Source: Micavibrio aeruginosavorus ARL-13 (lineage in GTDB: Bacteria; Pseudomonadota; Alphaproteobacteria; Micavibrionales; Micavibrionaceae). From it: DNA of 64,000 nucleotides. Below the pieces are notes generated by a model. It saw only the letters and a program-made list of their open reading frames with translations. It was not told where the DNA came from and searched no databases. Position 1 is the first letter of the stretch, and every line of letters begins with the position of its first letter. This document shows positions 8,416 through 17,174 of the stretch, one piece after another. The stretch spans positions 62,001 through 126,000 of the forward strand of contig NC_016026.1 in the NCBI RefSeq assembly GCF_000226315.1, given 5' to 3'. A program made the translations under genes and the position numbers.

Positions 8416-9372
8416 TCAGGTGCGGAAATCACGCGCCTTTAAAACATTCATCACATCATTGACGCTGAGATCATCCAGCTTGGATCGCTGAATTGTGCGC
8501 ACCCATGGATATTGCGGGGCGTGGCGTTTCGGGTCGCTGGATGCGGAAAACAACACCCATGTTGGGCATCCGGTGGGCGCAATCATGTGGACGGGCCCGG
8601 TGTCATTGCCGATCGCTCCGGCGGCAAACCGGCCCAGCATGGGCAGATCAGATAACGCTGTCTGCCCCGTCAGATCAATCGCCTGCGCACAATGGGTGAT
8701 GATGGTTTGCGCCAGCGGCTGCTCGTCATGCGTACCGATCACCACCGGCGTCAGGCCCCACCCATACAGGCGCCGGGCCAGATCGCCATAATGATCAGCG
8801 GGCCAGCGTTTTTCCGGGCGGCTGGGCGCACAACCCGGCACGATCAGGACATAGGGCTCGGGAATTTTAAACAGGTCCCTCAAGACATCATGATCGCCAC
8901 CCAGCCAGTGCAAATCATCATCGCGCACGTTTTCAATCCCGGCCAGCGCCAGCAGGCGGGCGTGGCGCAAGGGTGCGGGTTCTGTGGCCTTGGATGAAAT
9001 CACATCACGCCATGTCGCCCCGGCCATGGTACCGGCCCAGTGCGGCTTCGGTTTCGTCATGTTAGACAGGCGAAAATACAACGCTGTGCGTTGATTGTTC
9101 TGCAGGTCATAAACCCGGTCAAAACGTCCGGCTTTAAAAATGTTGCGCACCCGCATCCATCCGGCGGGATCAAATTTTTTCGGACGTTGGTCGATGATGA
9201 TGTCGTTGAACAATCCGCTTTGAATTGCCAGTGATTCAAACGCCTTGGTGGTCAGCAATGTGATATGGGCACCCGCGTGATGCGTGCGAATGGCCCGCAT
9301 GGCCCCAAGCGCAATAATAAAATCACCCAGAGCGCTGAGCTTAATAACAAGAATACGCTCTGGATGATTCAT
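8416..9372 (-). CDS. Glycosyltransferase family 9 (heptosyltransferase-like)
   Basis: GT9 proteins transfer heptose or related sugars in lipopolysaccharide core synthesis at the inner face of the cytoplasmic membrane. The N-terminus I-L-V-I-K-L-S-A-L-G-D-F is the family signature. In the C-terminal half, a G-N-D-T-G-P-V-H motif and P-G-x-x-x-S-R-P-E-K-R-W region match the donor-binding domain. The 318 residues give a normal length. It lies 21 bases downstream of a GT4 glycosyltransferase on the same strand, so the two form an operon. The exact sugar and acceptor cannot be assigned. Confidence 0.88.
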   Translation of the reverse strand: MNHPERILVIKLSALGDFIIALGAMRAIRTHHAGAHITLLTTKAFESLAIQSGLFNDIIIDQRPKKFDPAGWMRVRNIFKAGRFDRVYDLQNNQRTALYFRLSNMTKPKPHWAGTMAGATWRDVISSKATEPAPLRHARLLALAGIENVRDDDLHWLGGDHDVLRDLFKIPEPYVLIVPGCAPSRPEKRWPADHYGDLARRLYGWGLTPVVIGTHDEQPLAQTIITHCAQAIDLTGQTALSDLPMLGRFAAGAIGNDTGPVHMIAPTGCPTWVLFSASSDPKRHAPQYPWVRTIQRSKLDDLSVNDVMNVLKARDFRT

Positions 9373-9393
9373 CCGTCTTGGGACCTTTATGCT

Positions 9394-10740
9394 TTACTCT
9401 GCCGCACGGCGCAGGGCCGCACTGTCGGTGGGGCGGGATTGCTTTTTGGCTTTGCTTTGCGCGGGTTGCTTTTTCTTGCCGCTGATCGGGGTCGATTTGG
9501 TTTTCTTGGCCGGGGCGAATTTTTCACCCAGCAATTCGGAATACACATTCAGCGTATCAAACGCCATGCGTTCCTTGGTGAAATTGGCCGCAATATGCGC
9601 CATGGCGCGTGTGGCCAGAACGGCGCGTTGCGTGGCGTTCAGGGCTAGGGCCTCGGAAATGGCGCGGGCCAAAGCGGTGGAATCGCCCGGCGGGATCAAC
9701 CATCCGGTTTCGCCGCGTTGAATGGTTTCGCGCACGCCGCCATGGTCGGTGGCAACCACCGGGCGACCCATCGCCTGGGCCTCCACCGGAACGCGGCCAA
9801 AGCCTTCTGGCTCGGTCGATGCGGATACAACAACGTTGGTCAGCATGTAAGCGGCAGGCATGTCAGAGCAATGATCGACAATCCGGACATAGCCTTCCAG
9901 CTTACGGGCGCGGATTTCGTCTTCCAGTTCCTTGCGATATTCAACGCGGCCCTGATCCGAACCGATCAGAACGCAGAACACGTCCGTGCGTTTCAATTGC
10001 GCGATGGCGTCGATCAGAACATGGTGGCCCTTCAAGCGCGTAATGCGCCCTGGCATCATCACCACATTGGCCCCGTCGGGCAGACGCCATTCGCGGCTGA
10101 TTTTAATCATGCGTTCGGCGCTGACGGCGGTGGGGTGGAATTTATCCAGCGCAATGCCGCGATGGACGACGCGAATGACGTCATCATCAATCCCGAATGT
10201 GGCCTTCAAATAATTGGCCACATAACGCGATACGGCAATCACGCGTTCACCGCGCGCGATTGAACTGTTGTAAAACCGTTTCAATCCCGTCTGGGTTTTG
10301 TACGGGGCGTGACAGGTCGTCATGAATTTGGCTTGGGTGCCTTGGCAGGCGCGCCATGCGCTCCACGCTGGCGCGCGGCTGCGGACATGAACGATATCAA
10401 CGTCGTAATCACGGATCAGGCGGCGAATGCGCTTGATGTTCTTCCACATCACCAACGGGTGTTTGCTGTGCACCGGTAAATCAATGTGCAATGTTCCGGC
10501 GCGGGCCAATTCCGGCACGCGCGAACCGCCATGGGACACGACAATCGATTTTGCGCCAACATTGTTTAATTCGGCGGCGATGTCGATGCATCCCTGTTCT
10601 GCACCGCCCGGTCCTAAAACCGGAATGATTTGCATGACGACGGGGGTTTTCTGGGCCGTGAAGCCACCCGCCATGCTGGATGTGGGCATAAGGCTGGTGC
10701 CTTTGCGCTCAGGGCTTGTCGATGAATCGGTTGGTGTCAT
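9394..10740 (-). CDS. Glycosyltransferase family 4 (GT-B fold)
   Basis: Retaining glycosyltransferase, probably for surface polysaccharide or LPS. The acceptor domain begins after about 35 low-complexity residues with Q-I-I-P-V-L-G-P-G-G-A-E. The donor domain has P-G-R-I-T-R-L-K-G-H and the GT4 motif S-T-E-P-E-G-F-G-R-V-P-V-E-A-Q-A-M-G. The last 40 residues are an unusual Lys/Ser/Ala-rich tail of unknown role. The ATG at 10740 is preferred over a TTG at 10749. First gene of a two-gene unit with the GT9 gene. Substrate unknown. Confidence 0.88.
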   Translation of the reverse strand: MTPTDSSTSPERKGTSLMPTSSMAGGFTAQKTPVVMQIIPVLGPGGAEQGCIDIAAELNNVGAKSIVVSHGGSRVPELARAGTLHIDLPVHSKHPLVMWKNIKRIRRLIRDYDVDIVHVRSRAPAWSAWRACQGTQAKFMTTCHAPYKTQTGLKRFYNSSIARGERVIAVSRYVANYLKATFGIDDDVIRVVHRGIALDKFHPTAVSAERMIKISREWRLPDGANVVMMPGRITRLKGHHVLIDAIAQLKRTDVFCVLIGSDQGRVEYRKELEDEIRARKLEGYVRIVDHCSDMPAAYMLTNVVVSASTEPEGFGRVPVEAQAMGRPVVATDHGGVRETIQRGETGWLIPPGDSTALARAISEALALNATQRAVLATRAMAHIAANFTKERMAFDTLNVYSELLGEKFAPAKKTKSTPISGKKKQPAQSKAKKQSRPTDSAALRRAAE

Positions 10741-10879
10741 ATTCTTCAACTATGATCTTGTGAACGAACGCCCCGCCACGATCGGCGGGCGCTTAAGAAA
10801 CGCCGAATCAATTTAAACTATATTTTTCCTGCCGTCCAAGCCCCCATAAGGGCCATGGCGGCCTATCCCGGAGTGTGTC

Positions 10880-11659
10880 ATGCCCGACTTTCTGATCCGC
10901 AGCCAAGGTCCGCGTCTGGCCTATGTCCGCACGGCGGCCCAGGGGCCGGGAACCGCCCTGCCGACAGTGATGTTTCTGGGCGGATTCCGGTCTGACATGA
11001 CGGGCACCAAAGCCACGGATCTGGAGGTGCGGTCCTCCATCCGCGGGCAGGGGTTTTTACGCTTTGATTACAGTGGCCACGGGGCCTCCGCCGGGCGGTT
11101 CGAAGAAGGCACGATTGAAAGCTGGCGGGATGATGCGCTGGCCGTGCTGGACCGCTTGACCGATGGGCCGGTGGTTTTGGTCGGGTCATCCATGGGCGGG
11201 TGGATCGCCCTGCTTCTTGCACTGGCGCGGCCTGATCGTGTGTGCGGTTTGATCGGGCTGGCCGCAGCCCCCGATTTTACCCGCAATATGGTCGAAGAAT
11301 CCTTTGATGACGCCATGCGTTTAAGCCTGCAAACACGGGGCTTTGCCGATGTTCCAACGGACTACAGCCCCGAGCCCTATCGCATCACCCAGACCCTGAT
11401 CGATTCCGGTAACCGTGTGTGCTTGCTGGACCGGGATCATGATCTGTCGATCCCCGTGCGTTTGATTCAGGGGCAGCGCGATGCCGACGTGCCATGGGAA
11501 ACGGCGGAACGCATTGCGGCCCGGCTGCCACACGCCGATGTGCGTGTGACCTTGGTGCCTGACGGCGATCATCGCCTGTCGCGGCCGCAAGATCTGGATT
11601 TGATTGATGGATGTGTGCGCGAACTCTCGGCCGCCGTGGCGCGCCGCGCTGCCGTGTAA
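10880..11659 (+). CDS. Alpha/beta hydrolase, ABHD10-like
   Basis: Serine hydrolase of 259 residues. The nucleophile elbow GSSMGG is at 102-107 (Ser104). The acidic residue lies in G-Q-R-D-A-D-V-P-W near 201-203 and the catalytic His is at 231 in D-G-D-H-R-L-S, so the triad is complete. The pattern (F-L-G-G-F-R-S-D-M oxyanion region, F-D-Y-S-G-H-G) resembles the alphaproteobacterial homologues of mitochondrial ABHD10, a thioesterase/esterase. The natural substrate is not known. It is divergent from the glycosyltransferase pair, with a 139-base gap. Confidence 0.85.
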   Translation: MPDFLIRSQGPRLAYVRTAAQGPGTALPTVMFLGGFRSDMTGTKATDLEVRSSIRGQGFLRFDYSGHGASAGRFEEGTIESWRDDALAVLDRLTDGPVVLVGSSMGGWIALLLALARPDRVCGLIGLAAAPDFTRNMVEESFDDAMRLSLQTRGFADVPTDYSPEPYRITQTLIDSGNRVCLLDRDHDLSIPVRLIQGQRDADVPWETAERIAARLPHADVRVTLVPDGDHRLSRPQDLDLIDGCVRELSAAVARRAAV

Positions 11660-11663
11660 CGCC

Positions 11664-12074
11664 TTATTTCCGCTTGTATTTAAAGGCTGTTTTGGATTCG
11701 CCCGCTTTGCCAACGAATTGCCGCTTCGTGGTCTTTGCCGGGATGCTGCGCGTCATCAATCCCTTGGCCCCGACAATCTCCAACCCCTTCAGGATCAGGA
11801 TCAGCGCCAGCGTGCCTAAAAACGGCACGCCCGTCAAAATCACCGTGCGCATTTTCAGCACGGGCGTGATGGTGCTCTCCCACGTTGTGGGCTCAACGCT
11901 GTCCTTGGTGATGCCCAGCGAATCCGGAGCATAGGTCTGCAACAGCCAGCCCACCTGCGAGAACTTCATCGGCTGGTCATAGTTCTGGTCCTGATAGGTG
12001 ATATAGGCATCATGGCCCAGAGCCGCCAAAAACGGGATCGCCAGAATAAAGCACAGGATCTGCAACGCGCGCAT
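11664..12074 (-). CDS. Hypothetical membrane protein, two transmembrane helices
   Basis: A 136-residue protein with a hydrophobic N-terminal segment (A-L-Q-I-L-C-F-I-L-A-I-P-F-L-A-A-L, residues about 3-20) and a second one near residues 75-97 (V-I-L-T-G-V-P-F-L-G-T-L-A-L-I-L-I-L). The tail is basic (K-T-A-F-K-Y-K-R-K). The loop between the helices is probably periplasmic. I do not recognise the family. The frame extends to 12233, but the ATG at 12074 fits the membrane start. It ends 4 bases from the convergent hydrolase gene. Confidence 0.65.
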   Translation of the reverse strand: MRALQILCFILAIPFLAALGHDAYITYQDQNYDQPMKFSQVGWLLQTYAPDSLGITKDSVEPTTWESTITPVLKMRTVILTGVPFLGTLALILILKGLEIVGAKGLMTRSIPAKTTKRQFVGKAGESKTAFKYKRK

Positions 12075-12264
12075 GGGAAAAATCCGTTGAATATCAAATG
12101 GATGGTCGAAATGACTCGGATATTGTACCACGCCCCCGACACCACGCAAAGCGTCCCCGTTTTGGCGAAAAGACCCTTGCATTGCACGGGTTTGCTGGGG
12201 TAGGGTGCGGCCCTGTCGGATCAACCCCGACACGTCCCGTTTTTGCGGGACCCTTTGATGGAAT

Positions 12265-12355
12265 GGACAGGTGGCCGAGTGGTTGAAGGCGCACGCCTGG
12301 AAAGTGTGTATAGGTTAATAGCCTATCGCGGGTTCGAATCCCGCCCTGTCCGCCA
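12265..12355 (+). tRNA. tRNA-Ser(GGA)
   Basis: A complete class II tRNA of 91 nt with encoded CCA (12353-12355). Acceptor arms GGACAGG and CCTGTCC pair fully. The anticodon stem CACGC/GTGTG encloses loop CTGGAAA, with anticodon GGA at 12299-12301. A long variable arm (12307-12325 region) and the T-loop GGTTCGAATCC are visible. It reads UCC/UCU codons and closely resembles the E. coli tRNA-Ser(GGA). Confidence 0.97.
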
Positions 12356-12387
12356 TTAAAAAAGCCCCCGCTTGGGGGCTTTTTTAA
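12356..12387 (+). terminator. Rho-independent terminator after tRNA-Ser
   Basis: A 14-bp stem TTAAAAAAGCCCCC / GGGGGCTTTTTTAA with GCTT loop directly after the CCA end. Both sides carry A/T runs, so it may act in both directions. Confidence 0.93.
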
Positions 12388-12522
12388 TGGCGGGTGGGGC
12401 GCGGTGAACGAACACGTGGTTCGACAATGTGCTGAATGAGCGAAAGCGAATTTAGAACATTGCAACTTTGGCAAGGGCATCGCCCGCCGCCAAAGGTATC
12501 CCGCCTTGGCCTGGAGAAAAAA

Positions 12523-12882
12523 ATGACCGAAACAATCATCTGGCGTGAATCACCGTTTGGCCCGTGTGTCACTGATTGCGGCGGGGTTTTGATGTACGGC
12601 ATTCTGGTTGAATCCGGGCATGCGTCCTATGACTTTGATTTTGTCATTCAGGATGCGGATTTACAGGTGTTGAAAACCGATCCCGCGCGTGCCGATGCGT
12701 TGTATTGGAGTTTGACGACCTGCCTGCAAAAACAAAAAAACGATTTCACGCAGGATCAGATGAATATATTGCTGCATGACACGCTGCATTCTTCTGCGGC
12801 GGACTTTGAATTGTTTCTCGACCGCTTCAGTGCCGCGCACCACATCGCCTTGCGGGTTTATATAGAACGATCAACCCGTTGA
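12523..12882 (+). CDS. Hypothetical protein, 119 residues
   Basis: The start is fixed by a strong ribosome-binding site (CTGGAG, 7 bases before ATG). The soluble, acidic protein has two cysteines early (G-P-C-V-T-D-C-G-G) and a helical C-terminal half (Q-K-Q-K-N-D-F-T-Q-D-Q-M-N-I-L-L-H-D). No known domain or membrane segment was recognised. It lies between the tRNA terminator and another unrecognised gene, 133 bases upstream of it. Confidence 0.65.
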   Translation: MTETIIWRESPFGPCVTDCGGVLMYGILVESGHASYDFDFVIQDADLQVLKTDPARADALYWSLTTCLQKQKNDFTQDQMNILLHDTLHSSAADFELFLDRFSAAHHIALRVYIERSTR

Positions 12883-13015
12883 TAAATATCTGTTTTTTGT
12901 TCTGCTTTGCGCCCTCTTGTGCTGCGCTGCGAGGATCGGCTATCAATGCCGTCCTGATTTTTTAAATCTATAACAAGAAGAATATTCGGGGCCGGGGAGG
13001 CTGCAGGGGACGCGC

Positions 13016-13978
13016 ATGACGACAGGAACAAATTTTTCCGAAGATATTCAGATCGACGCAAAATCCATTACGGGCATTCGCGTCTTTGAACATGAAGACC
13101 GCGTGTCCATCTATACCGCCAAGGGGGAAATCTTCCGCGGTAAAAAAGATGTGTTTGGCCCCGATATCGATGCGGCGTTACAGGTGTTTCAGGATGCGGG
13201 GGCGGAATTATTTCCGTTCCCGGTCTATGGCCCGGAGGGGCGCGATCCTCTTTATACCAGCTATATTCGACATCATGCGATTACCTTTGCGCGCGTGGGT
13301 GAATCGCAGATCAAGGGGTATAAAAACGTCCAGATCGGTGTTGATGGCATGCCGGGCGAACACTCTCATGCGATTGGCAAGCGTGAATTAAAACCCTTCT
13401 ATGCTGCGCTTCAATTGCATCATGGCAGTATGCGTCATTACGAAGCGCCGTCCGTTGTGATTGCGGGTACGGACACCACCTACGTTCACGCATGGCTGGT
13501 CACGCACATGCAGGCCAGAGCGGATAACACCCTGCACATTCAATTCGGGGCCGGAAACGACACCGTTGATCTGCCTGTCTGTGATAGCCATGCACAGCGC
13601 GTGGCCAAGACGTTGTATCAGGAAGAATTGATCGAAAACGGCAGTCTGCGCGCGTATGTGGAGGCTGAATCCGCGACCGAAATGCATGCCATCATGGAGG
13701 TTCTGGCGGGGGATATTGCGTGCTATACGCCGCATATATTCCAGGTGCCAAACGCCCTGAACACCACATATCTGCCCAAGGCGCGGGAGGCCTGGCTGTG
13801 CTGTGCCGGCGGTGGTGATACGGAGCAAAAAATCCTGACGCTACAAACGGCTGAAACGAAACCGTTGGCGTTGTCACTGCGCTTCAACACAGAGGCTGAC
13901 CGCAAGGTGGCGATCCAAAAAATTTCTGAGGAGATGAACGTGCGGTTTGTCTGCTCTACCCCGTCATGCCACCCTTAA
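13016..13978 (+). CDS. Hypothetical protein, 320 residues
   Basis: A soluble protein without signal peptide or membrane segments; I do not recognise the family. It is rich in His and aromatic residues in the middle (L-Q-L-H-H-G-S-M-R-H-Y) and has several Cys near the C-terminus (W-L-C-C-A-G-G-G, F-V-C-S-T-P-S-C-H-P). The N-terminal strand pattern (R-V-F-E-H-E-D-R-V-S-I-Y-T) suggests beta structure. ATG 13016 follows a GGGGAGG-rich stretch about 17-24 bases upstream. It is followed by a strong terminator at 14007-14037. Confidence 0.7.
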   Translation: MTTGTNFSEDIQIDAKSITGIRVFEHEDRVSIYTAKGEIFRGKKDVFGPDIDAALQVFQDAGAELFPFPVYGPEGRDPLYTSYIRHHAITFARVGESQIKGYKNVQIGVDGMPGEHSHAIGKRELKPFYAALQLHHGSMRHYEAPSVVIAGTDTTYVHAWLVTHMQARADNTLHIQFGAGNDTVDLPVCDSHAQRVAKTLYQEELIENGSLRAYVEAESATEMHAIMEVLAGDIACYTPHIFQVPNALNTTYLPKAREAWLCCAGGGDTEQKILTLQTAETKPLALSLRFNTEADRKVAIQKISEEMNVRFVCSTPSCHP

Positions 13979-14006
13979 GCAGGGCAGTTATGACGGATGA
14001 AAAGAG

Positions 14007-14037
14007 AGCCAGCATCAATGATGATGCTGGCTTTTTT
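14007..14037 (+). terminator. Rho-independent terminator inside the 3' end of the DUF305 gene
   Basis: An 11-bp perfect stem AGCCAGCATCA / TGATGCTGGCT with ATGA loop followed by TTTTT. It terminates the gene at 13016-13978, and its right arm doubles as the last codons (Lys-Ser-Gln-His-His-His-stop) of the opposite-strand gene. Confidence 0.85.
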
Positions 14038-14770
14038 CTGGTGCGGCCTGCGCCGCTGACCCGTGCATCATATGGTCCATACCATGCACCATCGACGGGT
14101 CAATTTTGATGTCGTTTGGGTTGCCCTTGTATTTGCCGATGATGGATTTCATTAAATCGATTTCCATTTCCTGATCGCGCAGAATGTCCAGCGACATCAA
14201 TTTCAGATAACCGTTATTGGCATTGGGGTCGGCCAGATAGGCGTTGGCCATGTCCAGCGCGCCTTCATGGTGAATGATCATCGCCTTGGCAAAACGGACA
14301 TCTTCGGCGGATACGGCGCGCGATCCCGCCCACATATCCAGCGGGCCGGGCATGGGGGCACGCTTGAATTGCTGCTGCTGGGCCAGGCCGCGCGTGGCGA
14401 TTTGGCCGCGCACCGGGCGGTCGCCGGTAAAGCTGAAATCATCAATATGGCTTTCGACTTTATCCAGCATGGAGATTTCAAACGTCTGGTTATGAATGAT
14501 ACCGCGCGCCAGTTGTTTCAGGGTCGCATTGGCGGCGTCGGGATGGGCCAGATACTCTGTTGACATCGTCAGCGCACCGGCATGGTGCGGGCGCATCCCG
14601 GTGATGAAGGTCATGTCCGCCTTCTGATTGGCGGCGGTCATCATGCCGTACCACGGTGTGGTCACGCGCGGCTTGGACGGATCGTAATCGGGTTCAACGC
14701 TGGCCAGCGCAGGGGCAGAAACGCCTGCCAGCAGGGCCAGTACGGCAAAAAGACGAATGGTGCGAATCAT
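14015..14770 (-). CDS. DUF305 (CopM-like) periplasmic protein, probable copper binding
   Basis: Secreted protein with a signal peptide (residues 1-23, cleavage near A-L-A-S). It has two four-helix-type DUF305 halves, each with an M-x-P-H-H-x-G or M-I-I-H-H-E-G motif (residues 59-66 and 164-170). DUF305 members such as CopM bind copper in the periplasm. The C-terminus is Met/His-rich (M-V-H-G-M-D-H-M-M-H-G ... ending His-His-His), consistent with metal ligation. The promoter carries two CsoR-like palindromes, supporting copper-induced expression. Function is inferred from family, ligands and promoter together. Confidence 0.88.
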   Translation of the reverse strand: MIRTIRLFAVLALLAGVSAPALASVEPDYDPSKPRVTTPWYGMMTAANQKADMTFITGMRPHHAGALTMSTEYLAHPDAANATLKQLARGIIHNQTFEISMLDKVESHIDDFSFTGDRPVRGQIATRGLAQQQQFKRAPMPGPLDMWAGSRAVSAEDVRFAKAMIIHHEGALDMANAYLADPNANNGYLKLMSLDILRDQEMEIDLMKSIIGKYKGNPNDIKIDPSMVHGMDHMMHGSAAQAAPEKSQHHH

Positions 14771-14791
14771 GATGGATATGGTCCTTTCTAT

Positions 14792-14810
14792 AATACCCTC
14801 TAGGGGTATT
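14792..14810. promoter_or_regulatory. CsoR-type operator, site 1
   Basis: Perfect palindrome AATACCC-TCTAG-GGGTATT, the ATACCC...GGGTAT pattern described for CsoR/RcnR-family repressors. It spans the predicted transcription start of the DUF305 gene. Confidence 0.7.
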
Positions 14811-14838
14811 ATATACCCACAGGGGGTATATGAGTCAA
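14810..14838 (-). promoter_or_regulatory. Sigma-70-type promoter of the DUF305 gene
   Basis: On the minus strand, -35 TTGACT (14838-14833), 17-base spacer, -10 TATATA (14815-14810). The start of transcription would be about 14803, with AAGGA upstream of the ATG at 14770. Confidence 0.75.
14811..14831. promoter_or_regulatory. CsoR-type operator, site 2
   Basis: Perfect palindrome ATATACCC-ACAGG-GGGTATAT directly abutting site 1. It fills the spacer between the -35 and -10 boxes of the DUF305 promoter, so binding should block RNA polymerase. Confidence 0.72.
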
Positions 14839-14849
14839 GACCCTTTGCT

Positions 14850-16322
14850 TCAGTCGCTCAGGAATCGGATTGCACGGCGGCGGTCTTCTTCCTGCGCCTG
14901 GATCAGCTTGTAGCTGACATAGTATTTGTAGATGTTGCGCACATAATTCACCGGCTCCATGCCGACGCGCTTGGCGGCGATATGTTCGACATTCCCCAGC
15001 CATTTATTCGGATCCAATCCGGCCTCTTTGGCCTCGTCGCGCAGTTTTTGGATGCGATTGGGCCCGGCGTTATAGGCGGCGAAGGCGAACAGCGCCCGAT
15101 TTTGTTCGTCCAGATTTGAATCATCCAGATACACATCCATGACGTAATCCAGATATTTGGTCCCGGCGTGAATGTTATTTTCGGTCACTTTGATGTCGCC
15201 GACATTCATCTGTTTCCCCGTTGCGGGCATCACTTGCATGATGCCGATGGCGCCGACGGGGCTGATTGTTTTCTGATCAAGGCGTGATTCCTGATACCCC
15301 TGTGCCATCAGCATCAGGTAATCAAAATTGTAATCATGACCATAGGTGCGGAACAGGGCGACCGTATCCTGAAAGCGCTGGCGCGCTTCGGCCTTGTTGG
15401 GATTGTCCAGCGTGGCGATGCGGTGGGCGATCTGTTTGGCGATAATGTTTGTGATGCCCTGACCGATCAGCACGTCATCAATAAAGCCATTGAGAAATTC
15501 ACCCAGTTGCGGGTTATTTTTCCGGTACGCCCAGCCAATTTCATCTTTGGCGGATAGGACCATGGCCGGATCTTCGTAGGCCACAACATCAGGCAATTGT
15601 TTCCGCCACATATCAAACAGCCATCCATCAATGACGCTGTAGGGCAGGATGCCGGCATTGACCATGTCCAGCATGTCCTCATCCTCCAGATTGTCGGGCA
15701 GATCCTCGATTTTGACTTTCTTGAGGTGGTTTTTGCGGAAGCGCTTGTTCAAATCTTCGAGCGCGGCACGATAGGATGTGGCGTCATGCGCATACACGGT
15801 CTTTCCCGCCAGATCGTCCAACGTGGTCAATGGCGGCGCATCCTTGTGTGCGACAAGGATCATGTTGAACGGCTTGGCCACCGGATGGGTGAAATTGACG
15901 ATCTTCTGGCGTTTCGCGGTGATGGTGATGTTGCCAAGGGCAATGTCCCCCTTGCCAGCATTCAGCTCACTTAAAAGCCGCTCGCGTGGCGTCGCGATCA
16001 GCGCGACGGTGACGGGCGGGGCGCCCTCCTTATTGAGCTTCTGGGAGACGTATTTGGAAAATTCCTGCACCATCCGCACGGACAGACCGTCTTCCTTGCC
16101 CATATCGACGGTGTACAGCGTGCGGCTATAGGGCACAAGCACGCGGATCACTGTGCGCTCTACCATTGTGTCCAAATCACCCTTGCTGGGTTTTAATTCC
16201 ACGGGCAATTGCCGGACGGTCGTGTCCGCATCATCCTGCGCGCGGGCCGGATGTGCCATGGCCATGGCGCACAGGCCCATTACGCACAGGCCGATCAGAA
16301 CACACAAAAGGCGGCGGTACAT
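14850..16322 (-). CDS. mltF: MltF-like membrane-bound lytic transglycosylase
   Basis: Periplasmic peptidoglycan lytic transglycosylase. A signal peptide (residues 1-28, ending A-H-P-A-R-A-Q) is followed by a family 3 solute-binding domain (about 55-300; V-I-R-V-L-V-P-Y-S-R-T). The catalytic SLT domain has G-Y-Q-E-S-R-L-D with Glu near residue 344, then S-P-V-G-A-I-G-I-M-Q-V-M-P-A-T and A-A-Y-N-A-G-P-N-R. This regulatory plus catalytic arrangement is that of E. coli MltF. No lipobox is seen at the N-terminus, so it may be soluble or anchored by its N-terminus. Length 490 is normal. Confidence 0.92.
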   Translation of the reverse strand: MYRRLLCVLIGLCVMGLCAMAMAHPARAQDDADTTVRQLPVELKPSKGDLDTMVERTVIRVLVPYSRTLYTVDMGKEDGLSVRMVQEFSKYVSQKLNKEGAPPVTVALIATPRERLLSELNAGKGDIALGNITITAKRQKIVNFTHPVAKPFNMILVAHKDAPPLTTLDDLAGKTVYAHDATSYRAALEDLNKRFRKNHLKKVKIEDLPDNLEDEDMLDMVNAGILPYSVIDGWLFDMWRKQLPDVVAYEDPAMVLSAKDEIGWAYRKNNPQLGEFLNGFIDDVLIGQGITNIIAKQIAHRIATLDNPNKAEARQRFQDTVALFRTYGHDYNFDYLMLMAQGYQESRLDQKTISPVGAIGIMQVMPATGKQMNVGDIKVTENNIHAGTKYLDYVMDVYLDDSNLDEQNRALFAFAAYNAGPNRIQKLRDEAKEAGLDPNKWLGNVEHIAAKRVGMEPVNYVRNIYKYYVSYKLIQAQEEDRRRAIRFLSD

Positions 16323-16441
16323 AGACAGATTCCTTCTTTCGAACGTATCGAAAGAAGTATTGCACAGGCGGTTAAGGAAGCCGTAAATGCGTGGTTTTTT
16401 GCATGTTTTTCAACATGTTGATCTGTTGTGTCGGGCGTCGT

Positions 16442-17053
16442 TCAGGCGACGGGCTGGAAGGTGCCGTCCGCTTGCAGTGTTTCCAGCACGCCGGATTCAA
16501 TCGCGTACCACGCGCCGTGCAGGCTGAGTGTACCCTGGGTCACGCGTTCGGCAATCCAGGGGAAGGTCATCAGGTTTTCGAGTGAAACTTTGATCACTTC
16601 ATGTTCACAGCAGGTCTGGCGTTCTGTGGCATCGGGAATGTCTGTTGTTTTGATGCGCGCGGATTCGGCAATCTGCATCCATGGTGCAACGAAATCCTGC
16701 GCATGCGCCGGCGCGCCGTTCAGCAGGGCGCTAACGCCACCGCACATGCCATGGCCCAGCACGATCAAATGCGGAATTTCCAGCACGCGAATACCAAATT
16801 CCAGCGCGGCACTGGTGCCGTGATAAGCGGTGTCCGGTGCATAAGGCGGCACCAGGTTGGCGACATTGCGTACGATCAAAATTTCACCGGGACCGCAATC
16901 AAAAATCATGGTCGGGTCGACACGGCTGTCGACACACGACACGATCAGGGCGCGCGGCTTTTGCCCGCGTTCGGCCAGCTGCCGGAAAATACGTTTGCGT
17001 TCCGGCCATCCGGTTTCACGAAAACGGCGATATCCTGCGATCAATTGGTCCAT
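16442..17053 (-). CDS. can: Beta-class carbonic anhydrase
   Basis: Zinc enzyme interconverting CO2 and bicarbonate. Zinc ligands Cys40, His101 and Cys104 are in place (C-V-D-S-R and L-G-H-G-M-C-G-G), with the Asp42-Arg44 dyad. At 203 residues it is a standard bacterial beta-CA. A strong ribosome-binding site (AGGAAAGGGAA) precedes the ATG at 17053. It is divergent from the flavoprotein gene at 17175. Confidence 0.96.
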   Translation of the reverse strand: MDQLIAGYRRFRETGWPERKRIFRQLAERGQKPRALIVSCVDSRVDPTMIFDCGPGEILIVRNVANLVPPYAPDTAYHGTSAALEFGIRVLEIPHLIVLGHGMCGGVSALLNGAPAHAQDFVAPWMQIAESARIKTTDIPDATERQTCCEHEVIKVSLENLMTFPWIAERVTQGTLSLHGAWYAIESGVLETLQADGTFQPVA

Positions 17054-17174
17054 GATGTTCCCTTTCCTGTGTGCGGGGCAGTTTAAAACGCGGGGCCGTT
17101 CGCATCAAGTCACAGTTTCAGGCCCCTGCGTTGCGGCTGGACAGGTATTCACGGGTTCCTGTATGGATTAGCGG

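Noticed and set aside
12094-12480. Minus-strand frame across tRNA-Ser
   Set aside because: It runs through a perfect tRNA and its terminator.
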